Shown here: positions 20,554-31,082 of the stretch, piece after piece
How positions within the stretch are numbered: the first letter of the stretch is position 1
How the letters are laid out: every line of letters starts with the position of its first letter
DNA from: Gammaproteobacteria bacterium
GTDB lineage: Bacteria > Pseudomonadota > Gammaproteobacteria > Acidiferrobacterales > Sulfurifustaceae
NCBI GenBank assembly: GCA_029863005.1
Contig: JAOTWF010000002.1
Coordinates: 17,545 to 81,544, forward strand
DNA: 64,000 nt
Direction: 5' to 3'
Notes under the pieces: model-generated
The model's database searches: none
The model's input: the letters and a program-made list of their open reading frames with translations, nothing else
Told to the model about the DNA's origin: nothing
Made by a program: the position numbers and the translations under genes

Positions 20554-22566
20554 TTACATGTAGTAGTCAAAATCATGTTCGGTATGCACGCGGCGGCGCA
20601 GGCGGAAGATATGCGCCGGCACGGTTTGCGGGTCGAGTTCGACGTAATTGCGAACTCCGTTCCAGATGTAGCGCCCCCCCGTCAGCAAGTCATGCACCTG
20701 GTACGGCTGCTCGCTCGGCAGGCCCAGTGTATCGAGCGGCAATTCAACCCAGCCCGATTGCCGGTGATGCGGGTCGAGGTTGACGACTACCAGGATGATG
20801 TCGCCCAGATCCTCAGTGGTCTTGCTGTAACAGATCAGTTTGTCATTGTCGACGGGATAGAACTGCAGCCCCCGGTCGCTCTGCAATGCCGGATTCTCGT
20901 GGCGAATGCGGTTCACGCGAGTGATGAAATCGCGCAGGCTGTCGGGCCGATCCAGATTCCAGCGACGCAACTGGTATTTTTCCGAATCCAGATATTCTTC
21001 GCTGCCGGGCTCACGCGCACGGCTCTCAGACAGTTCGTACGCCGGGCCGTAAATGCCGTAATTCGCCGCCAGCGTTCCCGCCAACACCAGTCGTATCATG
21101 AATGCCGGCCGGCCCCCAAACTGAAGGTATTCATTGAGGATGTCGGGTGTGTTGGGCCATACGTGCGGGCGAAAATACTCACGCCCTTCGGATTGGGTGA
21201 GCTCGGTGAAGTATTCGGTCAGTTCCTGCTTGGTGTTGCGCCATGTGAAGTAGGTGTATGACCAGGTGAACCCGAGCTTGGCCAGACGGTGCATGACCTT
21301 GGGACGGGTAAAGGCCTCGGCCAGAAACAAGACGTCGGGATGGGCGCGCTTGATGTCGGCGATGGCCCATTCCCAGAATGGGAACGCCTTGGTATGCGGG
21401 TTGTCGACGCGGAATATCTGCACGCCCTGCTCGATCCAGAAATCGAAGATGCTTTTCAGCTCGCGCCAGAGCTCCTGCCAGGATTCGCCCTCGAAATCGA
21501 AGGGGTAGATGTCTTGGTATTTCTTCGGTGGATTCTCGGCATATTGCACACTGCCGTCCGGCCGGCGGCGGAACCACTCCGGATGCTCCTTTACGTACGG
21601 ATGATCCGGTGAACACTGGTAAGCGATATCCAAGGCGATTTCCATTCCAAGTTCTTTGGCCTTATTCACGAACCAGCGGAAATCGTCGAGCGTGCCGAGT
21701 TGTGGGTGCACAGCCTTGTGACCGCCCTCTTTTGCACCAATCGCCCAAGGGCTGCCGACGTCTTCCGGCTTGGCGGTCAAGACGTTGTTGGGCCCCTTGC
21801 GGAATGACTGGCCGACGGGATGAATCGGCGGCAGATAAACCACATTAAATCCCAGGGAAGCAGCGTAACGCAGGCGTTCTTCGCAATCACGGAAGCCGGC
21901 ATGCTTGTCGCCGTCGCAGGAGCGCGGAAAAAATTCGTACCAGGAGCTGTAACGAGCGCGCTCGCGGTCAACTTCCAACATTAATTCTTTGTCATAACGG
22001 GTGACAAAGCGGCGTTCGGCGTGGCGCCCCATCAACTTCGCGGTCTCTTCATCCAAGGCCACGCGGCGTTTTTCCGTCAAAGCAGCGCCACCGCTGAGCG
22101 TGCGCGCAAGCGCGTTCAGACGTTCCGCGTCTTTCCCGGTGATGTTCGCGGCGGCTTTTTTGACAAGCTCGGAACCGGTCAGAAAGACCATTTTCAAATC
22201 CGGATCGGTGTCCGGCCGACGCTCCAAGTCGTGACACCAGGACTGGTAGTGATCAACCCAAGCCACGATCGTGTAGCGGTAACGACCGACCTCGGTCACT
22301 TGAAAAGTGGCGTGCCAGCGATCATTGACCAGGGGGACCATGGGAACTTCGGTCCATTCGTGGGAGGTCTCGCGCCGGTAGAGCAACAGGCTTGCGAGCT
22401 TATCGTGCCCGTCGACGAACACGTCCGCCTCGATCGTCACCGGCTCACCGACACTACGCTTGATGGGATAGCGACCATTGTCAACTTCAGGACGCACGCC
22501 TTCGATCACCACTCGGCTTTGCCCGTCGGTGGAAATTGGCGATGGGGGAACCCGGGTTTTAGCCAT
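20554..22566 (-). CDS. glgE: Alpha-1,4-glucan:maltose-1-phosphate maltosyltransferase
   Basis: RVVIEGVRPEVDNGRYPIKRSVGEPV, YLPPIHPVGQSFRKGPNN, IFRVDNPHTKAFPFWEWAI; start taken at MAKTRV (track ORF to 22593). Confidence 0.95.
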   Translation of the reverse strand: MAKTRVPPSPISTDGQSRVVIEGVRPEVDNGRYPIKRSVGEPVTIEADVFVDGHDKLASLLLYRRETSHEWTEVPMVPLVNDRWHATFQVTEVGRYRYTIVAWVDHYQSWCHDLERRPDTDPDLKMVFLTGSELVKKAAANITGKDAERLNALARTLSGGAALTEKRRVALDEETAKLMGRHAERRFVTRYDKELMLEVDRERARYSSWYEFFPRSCDGDKHAGFRDCEERLRYAASLGFNVVYLPPIHPVGQSFRKGPNNVLTAKPEDVGSPWAIGAKEGGHKAVHPQLGTLDDFRWFVNKAKELGMEIALDIAYQCSPDHPYVKEHPEWFRRRPDGSVQYAENPPKKYQDIYPFDFEGESWQELWRELKSIFDFWIEQGVQIFRVDNPHTKAFPFWEWAIADIKRAHPDVLFLAEAFTRPKVMHRLAKLGFTWSYTYFTWRNTKQELTEYFTELTQSEGREYFRPHVWPNTPDILNEYLQFGGRPAFMIRLVLAGTLAANYGIYGPAYELSESRAREPGSEEYLDSEKYQLRRWNLDRPDSLRDFITRVNRIRHENPALQSDRGLQFYPVDNDKLICYSKTTEDLGDIILVVVNLDPHHRQSGWVELPLDTLGLPSEQPYQVHDLLTGGRYIWNGVRNYVELDPQTVPAHIFRLRRRVHTEHDFDYYM

Positions 22567-22576
22567 GAACTGGCGC

Positions 22577-24568
22577 TCAGCGATCAGGCGCACTCGGCGC
22601 CTTCAAGTAAACGATGCTCAGGGGCGGCAAAGTCAACGAGATCGAATGATAGCGGCCATGGCACGGGACTGGCGCGGACTCTACGCCCCCCACGTTCCCC
22701 TGACCGCTACCGCCATAGATCGTGGCATCGCTGTTCAAGATTTCACGCCAATAGCCACTGCGCGAAACCCCAATGCGATAATTGGCTTGTGGGACCGGCG
22801 TGAAATTGCAAACGACCAACACCACGTCCTCCGGCTTCTCGCCCTTGCGGAAAAAACTGATGATACTGTGTTCCCAGTCGTGCAGGTCCGCCCACTCGAA
22901 ACCGCTCGAATCAAAGTCACGCGCGTACAGTGCTGGCTCGCGCCGGTACGTATGGTTGAGATCTTTCATCCAGCGCTGAACCCCCTGATGCGGAGCCTGC
23001 TCGAGAAGATGCCAGTCCAGGCTCTGATCGTGGTTCCATTCGCGCCATTGCCCGAATTCGCTGCCCATGAACAGGAGTTTCTTTCCCGGATGGCCGTACA
23101 GGTAACCGAACAGGCATCGCAGATTGGCGAACTTCTGCCAGTCGTCGCCCGGCATTTTCCCGAGGAGCGAACCCTTGCCATGCACCACTTCGTCATGCGA
23201 GAACGGCAATACGAAGTTTTCATGAAACGCATACATGATGCTGAAAGTGAGCTGGTTGTGGTGATATTTCCGGTGGATCGGGTCGTGCGAGAAATAATCC
23301 AGCGTGTCGTGCATCCAGCCCATGTTCCACTTCATGCCGAATCCCAGCCCTCCGAGATAGTTCGGACGCGAGACCATAGGCCAGGAGGTCGATTCCTCGG
23401 CGATGGTCTGCGTGTCAGGGTGATCGCGGTACACAGCCTCGTTCAGATCGCGCAGAAACTGGATCGCGTCGATGTTTTCCCTGCCGCCGAATTCATTCGG
23501 TATCCATTCACCTTGGCGGCGCGCGTAATCGAGATACAGTATTGACGCGACGGCGTCGACCCGCAGTCCGTCGGCGTGGTATTTGTCGAGCCAGAAGAGC
23601 GCACTCGAAGTCAGAATCGAACGCACTTCGTTGCGGCCATAATTGAAGATGCTCGAATTCCATTCCGGGTGGAAACCGCGTTTGGGATCGGCATGCTCGA
23701 ACAAATATGTACCGTCGAAGTACACGAGCCCGTGCTCGTCTGTGGGAAAGTGCGATGGCACCCAGTCGAGGATGACGCCGACACCACCCTGGTGCAGGCG
23801 ATCGACCAGATGCATGAATTCCTGCGGGGTACCGTAACGTGCCGTGGGCGCGAAGTAACCCGTGGTTTGGTAGCCCCAGGAGCCGTAGAACGGGTGTTCC
23901 GTGACCGGAAGAAACTCCACATGGGTGAAACCCATGTCTCGAACGTACTCGGTCAGTTGTGAGGCGTGCTCGCGGTAGTGGAAGGAGCGGTTGCCCTCGT
24001 TCGGGACGCGCTTCCACGACCCGAGATGAGTTTCGTAGGTGGACATGGGGGCATTCAACGCGTTGACCTTGCTCCGCTCCTGCATCCACATCTGGTCTCC
24101 CCACTGGAAATCCAGGTCCCACACGATCGAGGCGGTGCGAGGCGGTGTTTCGGTATGCAGGGCAAAGGGATCGGTCTTCTCAACTTGGTAATTCCGGTGA
24201 TGGGAGGTCAGGTGATATTTATATTTTGCCCCGCGGGTCACTCCAGGAATGAATCCCTCCCAGATTCCCGAATCATCCATGCGCGCCGTTAATAGATGCG
24301 AATTGGACCGCCAGCCGTTGAAATCGCCGACAACGGCCACTTGACGGGCATTGGGTGCCCAGACCGCGAAATAGACACCGGCGACGCCATTGACGACATG
24401 CAGGTGTGCTCCGAGCTTGTCATACAGACGGAAATTCCTGCCTTCCTTGAACAGGTAAATGTCGTGCTCTGTCAGCAGGCTGACACCATTTTGAACGGGT
24501 TGGACATCGACAGATTTTATGTCTTTCGTCCGCGTTGTCGCCATAAAGAGCCTCCTGGCTACCGCCAC
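22577..24568 (-). CDS. glgB: 1,4-alpha-glucan branching enzyme
   Basis: [75 protein letters not shown]. Confidence 0.97.
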   Translation of the reverse strand: MAVARRLFMATTRTKDIKSVDVQPVQNGVSLLTEHDIYLFKEGRNFRLYDKLGAHLHVVNGVAGVYFAVWAPNARQVAVVGDFNGWRSNSHLLTARMDDSGIWEGFIPGVTRGAKYKYHLTSHHRNYQVEKTDPFALHTETPPRTASIVWDLDFQWGDQMWMQERSKVNALNAPMSTYETHLGSWKRVPNEGNRSFHYREHASQLTEYVRDMGFTHVEFLPVTEHPFYGSWGYQTTGYFAPTARYGTPQEFMHLVDRLHQGGVGVILDWVPSHFPTDEHGLVYFDGTYLFEHADPKRGFHPEWNSSIFNYGRNEVRSILTSSALFWLDKYHADGLRVDAVASILYLDYARRQGEWIPNEFGGRENIDAIQFLRDLNEAVYRDHPDTQTIAEESTSWPMVSRPNYLGGLGFGMKWNMGWMHDTLDYFSHDPIHRKYHHNQLTFSIMYAFHENFVLPFSHDEVVHGKGSLLGKMPGDDWQKFANLRCLFGYLYGHPGKKLLFMGSEFGQWREWNHDQSLDWHLLEQAPHQGVQRWMKDLNHTYRREPALYARDFDSSGFEWADLHDWEHSIISFFRKGEKPEDVVLVVCNFTPVPQANYRIGVSRSGYWREILNSDATIYGGSGQGNVGGVESAPVPCHGRYHSISLTLPPLSIVYLKAPSAPDR

Positions 24569-24782
24569 TTAGACCGGTTAATTACTCGGCTTGTTGGTCC
24601 GCCGGTTGTTGCTGCACAATGCTCACGCAATAAATCAGCGGTGGTTTCAAGTGATGCAAGATGTTCGGTTGTTGCGATGAGTCAGATTATTGTCACCGTG
24701 CTTTCGCGATGATCGCGCGATGGATACCGTTGCACGGACTGTCGTCATGAACGATGGCTTGTATTTATATTTTGATATTTTG

Positions 24783-24814
24783 ACTTTACCGCATATCCAG
24801 TATTTGATCAAATA
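24783..24814 (-). promoter_or_regulatory. Putative sigma70-like promoter of the glgB operon with a 14-bp perfect palindrome over the -35
   Basis: Minus strand TTGATC-17 bp-TAAAGT (24811 to 24783); palindrome TATTTGATCAAATA at 24801-24814. Confidence 0.35.
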
Positions 24815-24944
24815 TTTTGCGCTGTAACTGTATGAAATAGATACAAAAGAGTGATTTTCTTCATGCGATGGAGGTCCGGCCCCAATTGTTCATGAAGAGG
24901 CCATGCAACAATAATTTCAAACGCAAGGTGGGATGAATCGACTG

Positions 24945-25736
24945 TCAAGCATCCACTACGGCAGAATTGGCATTCTTGAACAGTGAAAAGAAATTGCGTG
25001 TAGTAATTTTCGCGATGAGTTCAAAATCGATCCCGCGTACCTCCGCCAGGCATTGGGCGACGTGCCGCACATAGGCCGGCTCATTGGTTTTTCCCCGATG
25101 CGGTGCGGGCGCAAGATACGGAGAATCGGTTTCGATCAGCAGACGATTCTCCGGCACCTGTTTTGCCACGTCACGCAGCGATTCGGCGTTGTGGAATGTC
25201 ACGATGCCAGAAAACGAAATATGGAAATCAAGGTCGAGGGCCTGACGCGCCACCTGTAAACTTTCGGTGAAGCAATGCATGACGCCACCTACCTCGCTGG
25301 CCTTTTCCTCACGCATGATACGCAAAGTATCTTCTGCCGCCTCGCGGGTATGAATGATGAGCGGCTTGCCGGACTGTCGCGCCGCACGGACATGTTGACG
25401 GAAACGTTCTTGCTGCCAGATCATGTCGCCGTGTGAGCGGTAATAATCGAGGCCGGTCTCACCGATGGCCACCACGCGCACATCATTCGCCAGGTCCGTT
25501 AATTCATTCATGGTCGGCTCGCGCCCTTCCCGCTCGTTGGGATGCACACCCACCGAGGCAAAAATGTCCGGATGATTGTGCGCGATGGCGCGGATTTCAG
25601 GAAAAGTTTCGAGCGTGACCGACACGCACAGCATGTGTCCGACCCCGTTGTCCCGGGCTCTTTGAATTACTTCTTCCAGGTTGCTATGGAGGGGATCGAA
25701 ATTGAGATGACAGTGGGAATCAACGAGTAGCGTCAC
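24945..25736 (-). CDS. TatD family metal-dependent hydrolase (YcfH-like)
   Basis: LLVDSHCHLNFD, IGETGLDYYRS, LLIETDSPYLAPAPHRGKTNEPAYV; GTG start 25736 next to the PilZ stop (track ORF extends to 25892). Confidence 0.92.
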   Translation of the reverse strand: MTLLVDSHCHLNFDPLHSNLEEVIQRARDNGVGHMLCVSVTLETFPEIRAIAHNHPDIFASVGVHPNEREGREPTMNELTDLANDVRVVAIGETGLDYYRSHGDMIWQQERFRQHVRAARQSGKPLIIHTREAAEDTLRIMREEKASEVGGVMHCFTESLQVARQALDLDFHISFSGIVTFHNAESLRDVAKQVPENRLLIETDSPYLAPAPHRGKTNEPAYVRHVAQCLAEVRGIDFELIAKITTRNFFSLFKNANSAVVDA

Positions 25737-25737
25737 G

Positions 25738-26142
25738 TTACATCGTGTGCGTGAGCCGGTCGGAATTGAGCGCGCCGGCCAGGATGCCTTCAATTTTGTT
25801 GCGTGCAATGCCGGAATCTTTCTCGCTGAACTGGACACCGATTCCGGCGGTGCGGTTGCTCTGCGCGCCCGGAGGCGTGACCCAGACGACATGGCCGGCG
25901 ACCGGAATCTTTTCTTTGCTGTCCATTAGGGTCAGCAGCATAAACACCTCTTCGCCCAGCTTGTAAGACCGGTTACTTGGTACAAAAATACCGCCACCCT
26001 TCACGAAAGGCATGTACGCTGCGTACAGCGCATTTTTGTCCTTGATGGTCAGGGACAGAACGCCGGGTCGCGCCGCGACTGGCATAGGTTTTCCCGCCTT
26101 GGGTGCGCCGGCGGAAGGTTGTGCGGTGGTTTTATCGATCAT
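25738..26142 (-). CDS. PilZ domain protein (type IV pilus PilZ-like)
   Basis: SLTIKDKNALYAAYMPFVKGGGIFVPSNRSYKLGEEVFMLLTLMDSKEKIPVAGHVVWVTP; location between holB and tatD. Confidence 0.88.
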   Translation of the reverse strand: MIDKTTAQPSAGAPKAGKPMPVAARPGVLSLTIKDKNALYAAYMPFVKGGGIFVPSNRSYKLGEEVFMLLTLMDSKEKIPVAGHVVWVTPPGAQSNRTAGIGVQFSEKDSGIARNKIEGILAGALNSDRLTHTM

Positions 26143-26161
26143 AGGAAGCGACAGCTCATTT

Positions 26162-27178
26162 TCATTGTAGTCGGCTCAATCGGACCCAGCGTATCAAAAC
26201 ATCCTCCAGCATCAATAGTTCATCGATCGGGCTGTTAAGCTGACGATATTTCTCAAGAATAGCATCAATAAAATCGTATAACTCGCTAATTTTATATTTA
26301 TTTTTTATAACAATCTCAAATGATACTGCCTCTTTGTTCATCATAGCCGATACAGGGGCGCCCTGACCTAATTTGATGAGGTCGTTGGCAAATCCATACA
26401 GCCAGCCGAGAACGCGCGCTGTTCCCATACCTTTCCAGCGGGTGGCACAGGCCACCGGATGTTCCCGCGACTGGGTCAGCGCCGCCAGATCCTGAAGCAG
26501 TTGAGCGCGTAGCTGAAGAAAATCCTGGGACTCGAGGGATTCCGCCAACAACGGTGAACCTCCTGCATAATTCAGAAGCCAAGCCGGGTTTCCTCCAGAA
26601 TTAGGTCGGGCCCGCAGCCAGGCCAGCCCGACCGCGGCGGCTGGCTGCCTAAAAAGCAAACGGGCGCAGCGGCTGCGAATCGTAGCCGGCAAGCGTGCCG
26701 GATGGCTGGTGACCAGCAGCAGCATGCAGCCCGAGGGGGGCTCCTCGAGCTGTTTCAGCAGGCTGTTGGCAGCATTGAGATTCATGGCCTCCGCCGGCGA
26801 TATGATCACCACCTTGCGCTTGGCCGTATGCGGTCGCAGCGACAGAAAATCCCCCAGCGCGCGGATCTGGTCCACCGTAATACTTCTGGCTTCGTCCGCC
26901 AGCCCGATACCGGAAAGATCGGGATGGGTGCCGACCCGGAACAGGTGACAGGCATGGCATTGCCCGCAGGCCACGGCATTTCGCGGGCGCTCGCATAAAA
27001 ACGCCTGGGCCAGCTGCACCGCAAAATCATGCTTGCCGAGACCAGGGCGCCCTTGTAACAACAGCGCATGCGGGAGCTGGTCGAACTGGCGTGAAAGAGC
27101 CGACCACAACGCCTCATGCCACGGGTAACGTTCTGGCGCCGCGGAAAAACGGTCCACCGTAGGGTTATCACCGGCCAT
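26162..27178 (-). CDS. holB: DNA polymerase III subunit delta'
   Basis: PHALLLQGRPGLGKHDFAVQLAQAFLCE, CGQCHACHLFRVGTHPD, NAANSLLKQLEEPPSG; start MAGDNP at 27178 overlapping tmk. Confidence 0.92.
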   Translation of the reverse strand: MAGDNPTVDRFSAAPERYPWHEALWSALSRQFDQLPHALLLQGRPGLGKHDFAVQLAQAFLCERPRNAVACGQCHACHLFRVGTHPDLSGIGLADEARSITVDQIRALGDFLSLRPHTAKRKVVIISPAEAMNLNAANSLLKQLEEPPSGCMLLLVTSHPARLPATIRSRCARLLFRQPAAAVGLAWLRARPNSGGNPAWLLNYAGGSPLLAESLESQDFLQLRAQLLQDLAALTQSREHPVACATRWKGMGTARVLGWLYGFANDLIKLGQGAPVSAMMNKEAVSFEIVIKNKYKISELYDFIDAILEKYRQLNSPIDELLMLEDVLIRWVRLSRLQ

Positions 27179-27797
27179 GCACCGCCTCCTGCAGCACGCT
27201 GACGATTTGCTGCTCGACCTGCTCAATAGGGCGGCTGGCGTCAATAATTCGAATGCGTTTAGGCTCCCGGGTAGCACGAGCAATATAAGTTTCTCGAACC
27301 CGCCGGAAGAATTCATTGTTTTCGCGTTCGAAACGGTCTGGTTCGCTGCGCTGTCCGGCACGTTCACGCCCGGCTTCCACGGATACATCAAAGAGCAATG
27401 TCAGATCCGGGCGAAGGTCGCCCTGCACCCAGTTTTCGATGGCCGCGATCCGGTCAGCATCCAGACCTCGGCCACCCCCCTGATAGGCATAAGTGGCATC
27501 GGTAAAACGATCACACAACACCACTTTGCCAGCTTCCAGGGACGGGCGTATCACCTTGCTGATATGTTCGGTGCGCGCGGCAAACATCAAGAGCACTTCA
27601 CTCTCCGGCGCGATGTGGAGTTGTTTACTGTGCAACAGAAAATCGCGAATGTGCTCACCCAGTTCTGTTCCGCCAGGTTCGCGCGTGACGACCACATCGC
27701 AGCCTTCGTGCTGCAACCATTGGTGAATGAAGTCGAGGTTGGTGCTTTTACCGGCACCCTCCCCGCCTTCCAGCGTGATGAATAATCGACGTGGCAT
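27168..27797 (-). CDS. tmk: Thymidylate kinase
   Basis: FITLEGGEGAGKSTNLDFI, VTREPGGTELGEHIRDFLL, CDRFTDATYAYQGGGRGLD. Confidence 0.96.
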   Translation of the reverse strand: MPRRLFITLEGGEGAGKSTNLDFIHQWLQHEGCDVVVTREPGGTELGEHIRDFLLHSKQLHIAPESEVLLMFAARTEHISKVIRPSLEAGKVVLCDRFTDATYAYQGGGRGLDADRIAAIENWVQGDLRPDLTLLFDVSVEAGRERAGQRSEPDRFERENNEFFRRVRETYIARATREPKRIRIIDASRPIEQVEQQIVSVLQEAVHGR

Positions 27798-27812
27798 GGA
27801 AACTATTAATAA

Positions 27813-28874
27813 TTAAGGCGACAGTTTAATTTTTGAAGTATGTCCCACGGCATCCGGAGCCCTCGAGGGAAATACATTACGCGATTTTCCCTTGAGCTGA
27901 TATTTGAGCACGGCACGGTTGTGCTCCTCCAGCGAACTGGAAAATTCGTGGCTGCCATCGCCGCGGGAGACGAAGTACAGCGCCTTTGTCGCCGCAGGAT
28001 GCAGTACCGCCTGCAAGGCCTCTTTCCCGGGCATGGCCACCGGCGTCGGCGGCAGGCCCTTGCGCGTATACGTGTTATAAGGCGTGTCGTTCCGCAGGTC
28101 CTTCAGCCGGATGTTGCCGTCAAACTCTTTTCCCATGCCATAGATCACGGTCGGATCAGACTGCAGACGCATACCGAGTCGCAACCGATTAATGAAAACT
28201 CCGGCGATCAAACCGCGTTCATTGGCTTGACCTGTTTCCTTTTCCACAATGGATGCCAAAATCAGCGCCTCGTAGGGGTTATTAAGCGGAAGATTGTTTT
28301 CACGGCCTTCCCATGCCCGTTGCAAGAGTTGTTGCATTTTGTCATAGGCATTCGCGAGAATCATGATATCGGTTTGTCCGGCCGAGTAATAATAGGTATC
28401 TGGAAAGAACCGTCCTTCCGGATGCTCATCGGAATGACCCAGGCGCTCCATAACGGCCTCGTGGGATTTTCCTGTTAGCGTCCGTCCGAGTTTGGGCGCC
28501 GCCGTCAGCGCGGCTAAAAACTGCCCGAAGGTCCAGCCTTCGACCAGCACCACCGAGTACTCGATCACTCTACCGGCGATGATTTGATCGAGTAGTTCGC
28601 GCGCCGACATCCCATCGCGAAAACGATATTCCCCCGATTTCAAAGCGCGGTCATGGCCGGTCAAATGTGCCAACAAGACAAAAGAATGACTTTCCGGCAA
28701 GACATGGCGTGCGCTGAGCATGCGCGCGAACGCGCGCAGGCTCGTACCGGGCTTAACTTCATAAGTTTCACTGCCGGGGCGAAGGGGATGATTCCAGGAC
28801 CACAGCAGATAGGCGGAACCAATCAGAAAAAGGCCGATCACGCCGAAGATGATTCTAATAATCGATGTGCGCAT
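27813..28874 (-). CDS. mltG: Endolytic murein transglycosylase (YceG/MltG)
   Basis: NNPYEALILASIVEKETGQANERGLIAGVFINRLRLGMRLQSDPTVIYG; TM N-terminus. Confidence 0.95.
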   Translation of the reverse strand: MRTSIIRIIFGVIGLFLIGSAYLLWSWNHPLRPGSETYEVKPGTSLRAFARMLSARHVLPESHSFVLLAHLTGHDRALKSGEYRFRDGMSARELLDQIIAGRVIEYSVVLVEGWTFGQFLAALTAAPKLGRTLTGKSHEAVMERLGHSDEHPEGRFFPDTYYYSAGQTDIMILANAYDKMQQLLQRAWEGRENNLPLNNPYEALILASIVEKETGQANERGLIAGVFINRLRLGMRLQSDPTVIYGMGKEFDGNIRLKDLRNDTPYNTYTRKGLPPTPVAMPGKEALQAVLHPAATKALYFVSRGDGSHEFSSSLEEHNRAVLKYQLKGKSRNVFPSRAPDAVGHTSKIKLSP

Positions 28875-29673
28875 CGCGGACAGCTTCCTGTATCCGTTGG
28901 GTGATCCGGCCTACGGGATATTCCCGTGTTTGAATGCGGCGCACTGGCCATAACCCAATCAGGCTGTTGGTCAAAAAAATCTCATCGGCGGCCAGGATGT
29001 CCGCGCGAGTCAGTACGTTAATATTACAGGGGATGGAAAGCGCCGCGGCATTCTCCAATACCACAGCGCGCATCACGCCTTCCACGCCACTGTGCGTCAG
29101 ATCCGGCGTAATCAAACTTCCGCGCACTACAATGAAAAGATTCGTCATGGTTCCGTCAATGACATGACCGGCCTCATCCTGCATCAGGCCTTCGGCGCAA
29201 TCATCATTCAATTCCATCCTTCCCAGTATTTGTTCCAGGCGGTTGAGATGCTTCAGACCCCCGAGCCGGTTGTGACGTGATATCAGGGTATGACAGAACT
29301 GGACACTGACGCCTTGCGTGCGACGCTGCGCAGGATAATCCGGCCACGGAAACAGACCAACGGTTCGCGTCGGCTCCACTCCGATGGATGGCGCATACCC
29401 CCTCCCCGATATCCCGCGAGTGATAACAATCTTCAGTACGCCACGACTGGCGCCTCGGCATATCTGTCCTGATTCGTGCTGCAAAAGTTCAGCTGAAGGT
29501 GCCTGGATACCAAGTCGGGCCGCGCCGTTAAGCATACGCCGCAGATGTTTATCCCAGAGCAGAGGCTCGCCGTTTTCAACTGCCAATGTTTCAAATAGTC
29601 CATCGCCGAATTGAAAACCGCGGTCAAGAGCCGATACGCTCCCCTCAGCAAATCCATTGACAAGAAGCATCAT
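28855..29673 (-). CDS. pabC: Aminodeoxychorismate lyase
   Basis: SALDRGFQFGDGLFETLAVENG, EGLMQDEAGHVIDGTMTNLFIV; between mltG and pabB. Confidence 0.92.
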   Translation of the reverse strand: MMLLVNGFAEGSVSALDRGFQFGDGLFETLAVENGEPLLWDKHLRRMLNGAARLGIQAPSAELLQHESGQICRGASRGVLKIVITRGISGRGYAPSIGVEPTRTVGLFPWPDYPAQRRTQGVSVQFCHTLISRHNRLGGLKHLNRLEQILGRMELNDDCAEGLMQDEAGHVIDGTMTNLFIVVRGSLITPDLTHSGVEGVMRAVVLENAAALSIPCNINVLTRADILAADEIFLTNSLIGLWPVRRIQTREYPVGRITQRIQEAVRDAHIDY

Positions 29674-31082
29674 GGAATCCCGAGAGCCACGAGCAGGCCC
29701 CGGGCCTTGGCACGGGTCTCCGCCAATTCACGCTCTGGTACTGAATCGGCGACAATGCCCGCCCCGGCACGCAGGGAAATATTTTGTCCGCTTCGCACGA
29801 TGGTACGTATCAGAATGTTCAGATCAAGACTGCCATCATGATTGATGTATCCCATCGCTCCGGTGTAGGCACCGCGAGGCGCTCGTTCCAGTTCGGCGAT
29901 TATTTGCATGCATCGCACCTTGGGGCATCCGGTGATCGTGCCACCGGGAAACACGGCGCGTATCACCTTTGCCGGTGTCATGTGTTCCTTCAGTTCACCG
30001 CTGACTTCCGAAACAATATGGTGCACATGACGGTAGGATTCCAGTGTCATGAATTCACTGACGCGGATCGATCCGGTCCGGCAGACGCGCCCGAGATCAT
30101 TGCGCTCGAGATCGATCAGCATCACGTGCTCGGCACGCTCCTTGGGGTGCCGCAACAGATCCTGAGATAAAGCGAGGTCGTGGACAGGATCCGGGCTGCG
30201 CGGAAAGGTTCCAGCGATGGGGCGCGTGTGCACACGGTTGCCACGCACTGCCACCAGTCGCTCTGGCGATGAACTGATAACAGCGCGGTCATTATCCCAG
30301 GTCATCATGCCGGCAAACGGACCGGGATTCGCGGCACACAAGCGGCGAAACAGTCTACTTGAGCTCACGGGCGATAACAGTTTGGCGCGCCACAGACGCG
30401 AAAGGTTCACCTGAAACACATCGCCAGCGCGGATGTACTCCTGAACCACTTTTACATTCTCGAGAAAATCCCGTGATGCTTCCTCGCTAGCTTCCATCAC
30501 AGGGAAGGCATCGTCGGTTGCTGCCGTCGAGGCGGCCAGCACGTCTTCTTCCAATTGAGGCATGAGTTCCGCGGCGCATTCTGTCTCGCACATCAGCCAG
30601 CTCTGTTGCCGAGCCCGGTCAACGATCAAAGCTGCCGGAATGCGCACGGCACAGGCAACTGGGAAAGCTGAGTCAAATTTTATGCCTGTGACAGTAGGCT
30701 CGATTTGAGACACCATTTCATATCCGAAAAATACAAACCAGCCGCCGGTAAACGGTAGTTGATCGGGGCTTGATAGGTAATCCGGCACCGCGAAAGATTT
30801 TGCTTGCCATTCGCGCTCGAAGGTTTCCAGGAAATCGCCATGGCCTTGCCGTTGCCCGTTGCGATAGAGCTGGGAATCCGCTTCTAATGTCAGGGTTTCG
30901 CCAGGAAAAGCGAACAGCATGTCATAGCGGGCACGCGGTGTACCGTCCGCTACGCTGGCCAGCAGGTGCGGATATCGTTCGGGTAAGCGTGAATGCAGCG
31001 CAACGAGATCGGGGATATATGTCAGGCGGCGACAGACATATCCCGGGGGGATTATGGCTTGCTCTGCTGGATGGGCATTCAC
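29670..31082 (-). CDS. pabB: Aminodeoxychorismate synthase component I
   Basis: [74 protein letters not shown]. Confidence 0.92.
   Translation of the reverse strand: MNAHPAEQAIIPPGYVCRRLTYIPDLVALHSRLPERYPHLLASVADGTPRARYDMLFAFPGETLTLEADSQLYRNGQRQGHGDFLETFEREWQAKSFAVPDYLSSPDQLPFTGGWFVFFGYEMVSQIEPTVTGIKFDSAFPVACAVRIPAALIVDRARQQSWLMCETECAAELMPQLEEDVLAASTAATDDAFPVMEASEEASRDFLENVKVVQEYIRAGDVFQVNLSRLWRAKLLSPVSSSRLFRRLCAANPGPFAGMMTWDNDRAVISSSPERLVAVRGNRVHTRPIAGTFPRSPDPVHDLALSQDLLRHPKERAEHVMLIDLERNDLGRVCRTGSIRVSEFMTLESYRHVHHIVSEVSGELKEHMTPAKVIRAVFPGGTITGCPKVRCMQIIAELERAPRGAYTGAMGYINHDGSLDLNILIRTIVRSGQNISLRAGAGIVADSVPERELAETRAKARGLLVALGIP

Noticed and set aside
22478-23545. 355-aa plus-strand ORF opposite glgE/glgB
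   Set aside because: Antisense to two genes and their junction; no family signal
24801-24814. FNR box at glgB promoter
   Set aside because: TTGATCAA lacks the 4-nt spacer of TTGAT-N4-ATCAA; kept only as an unspecified palindrome
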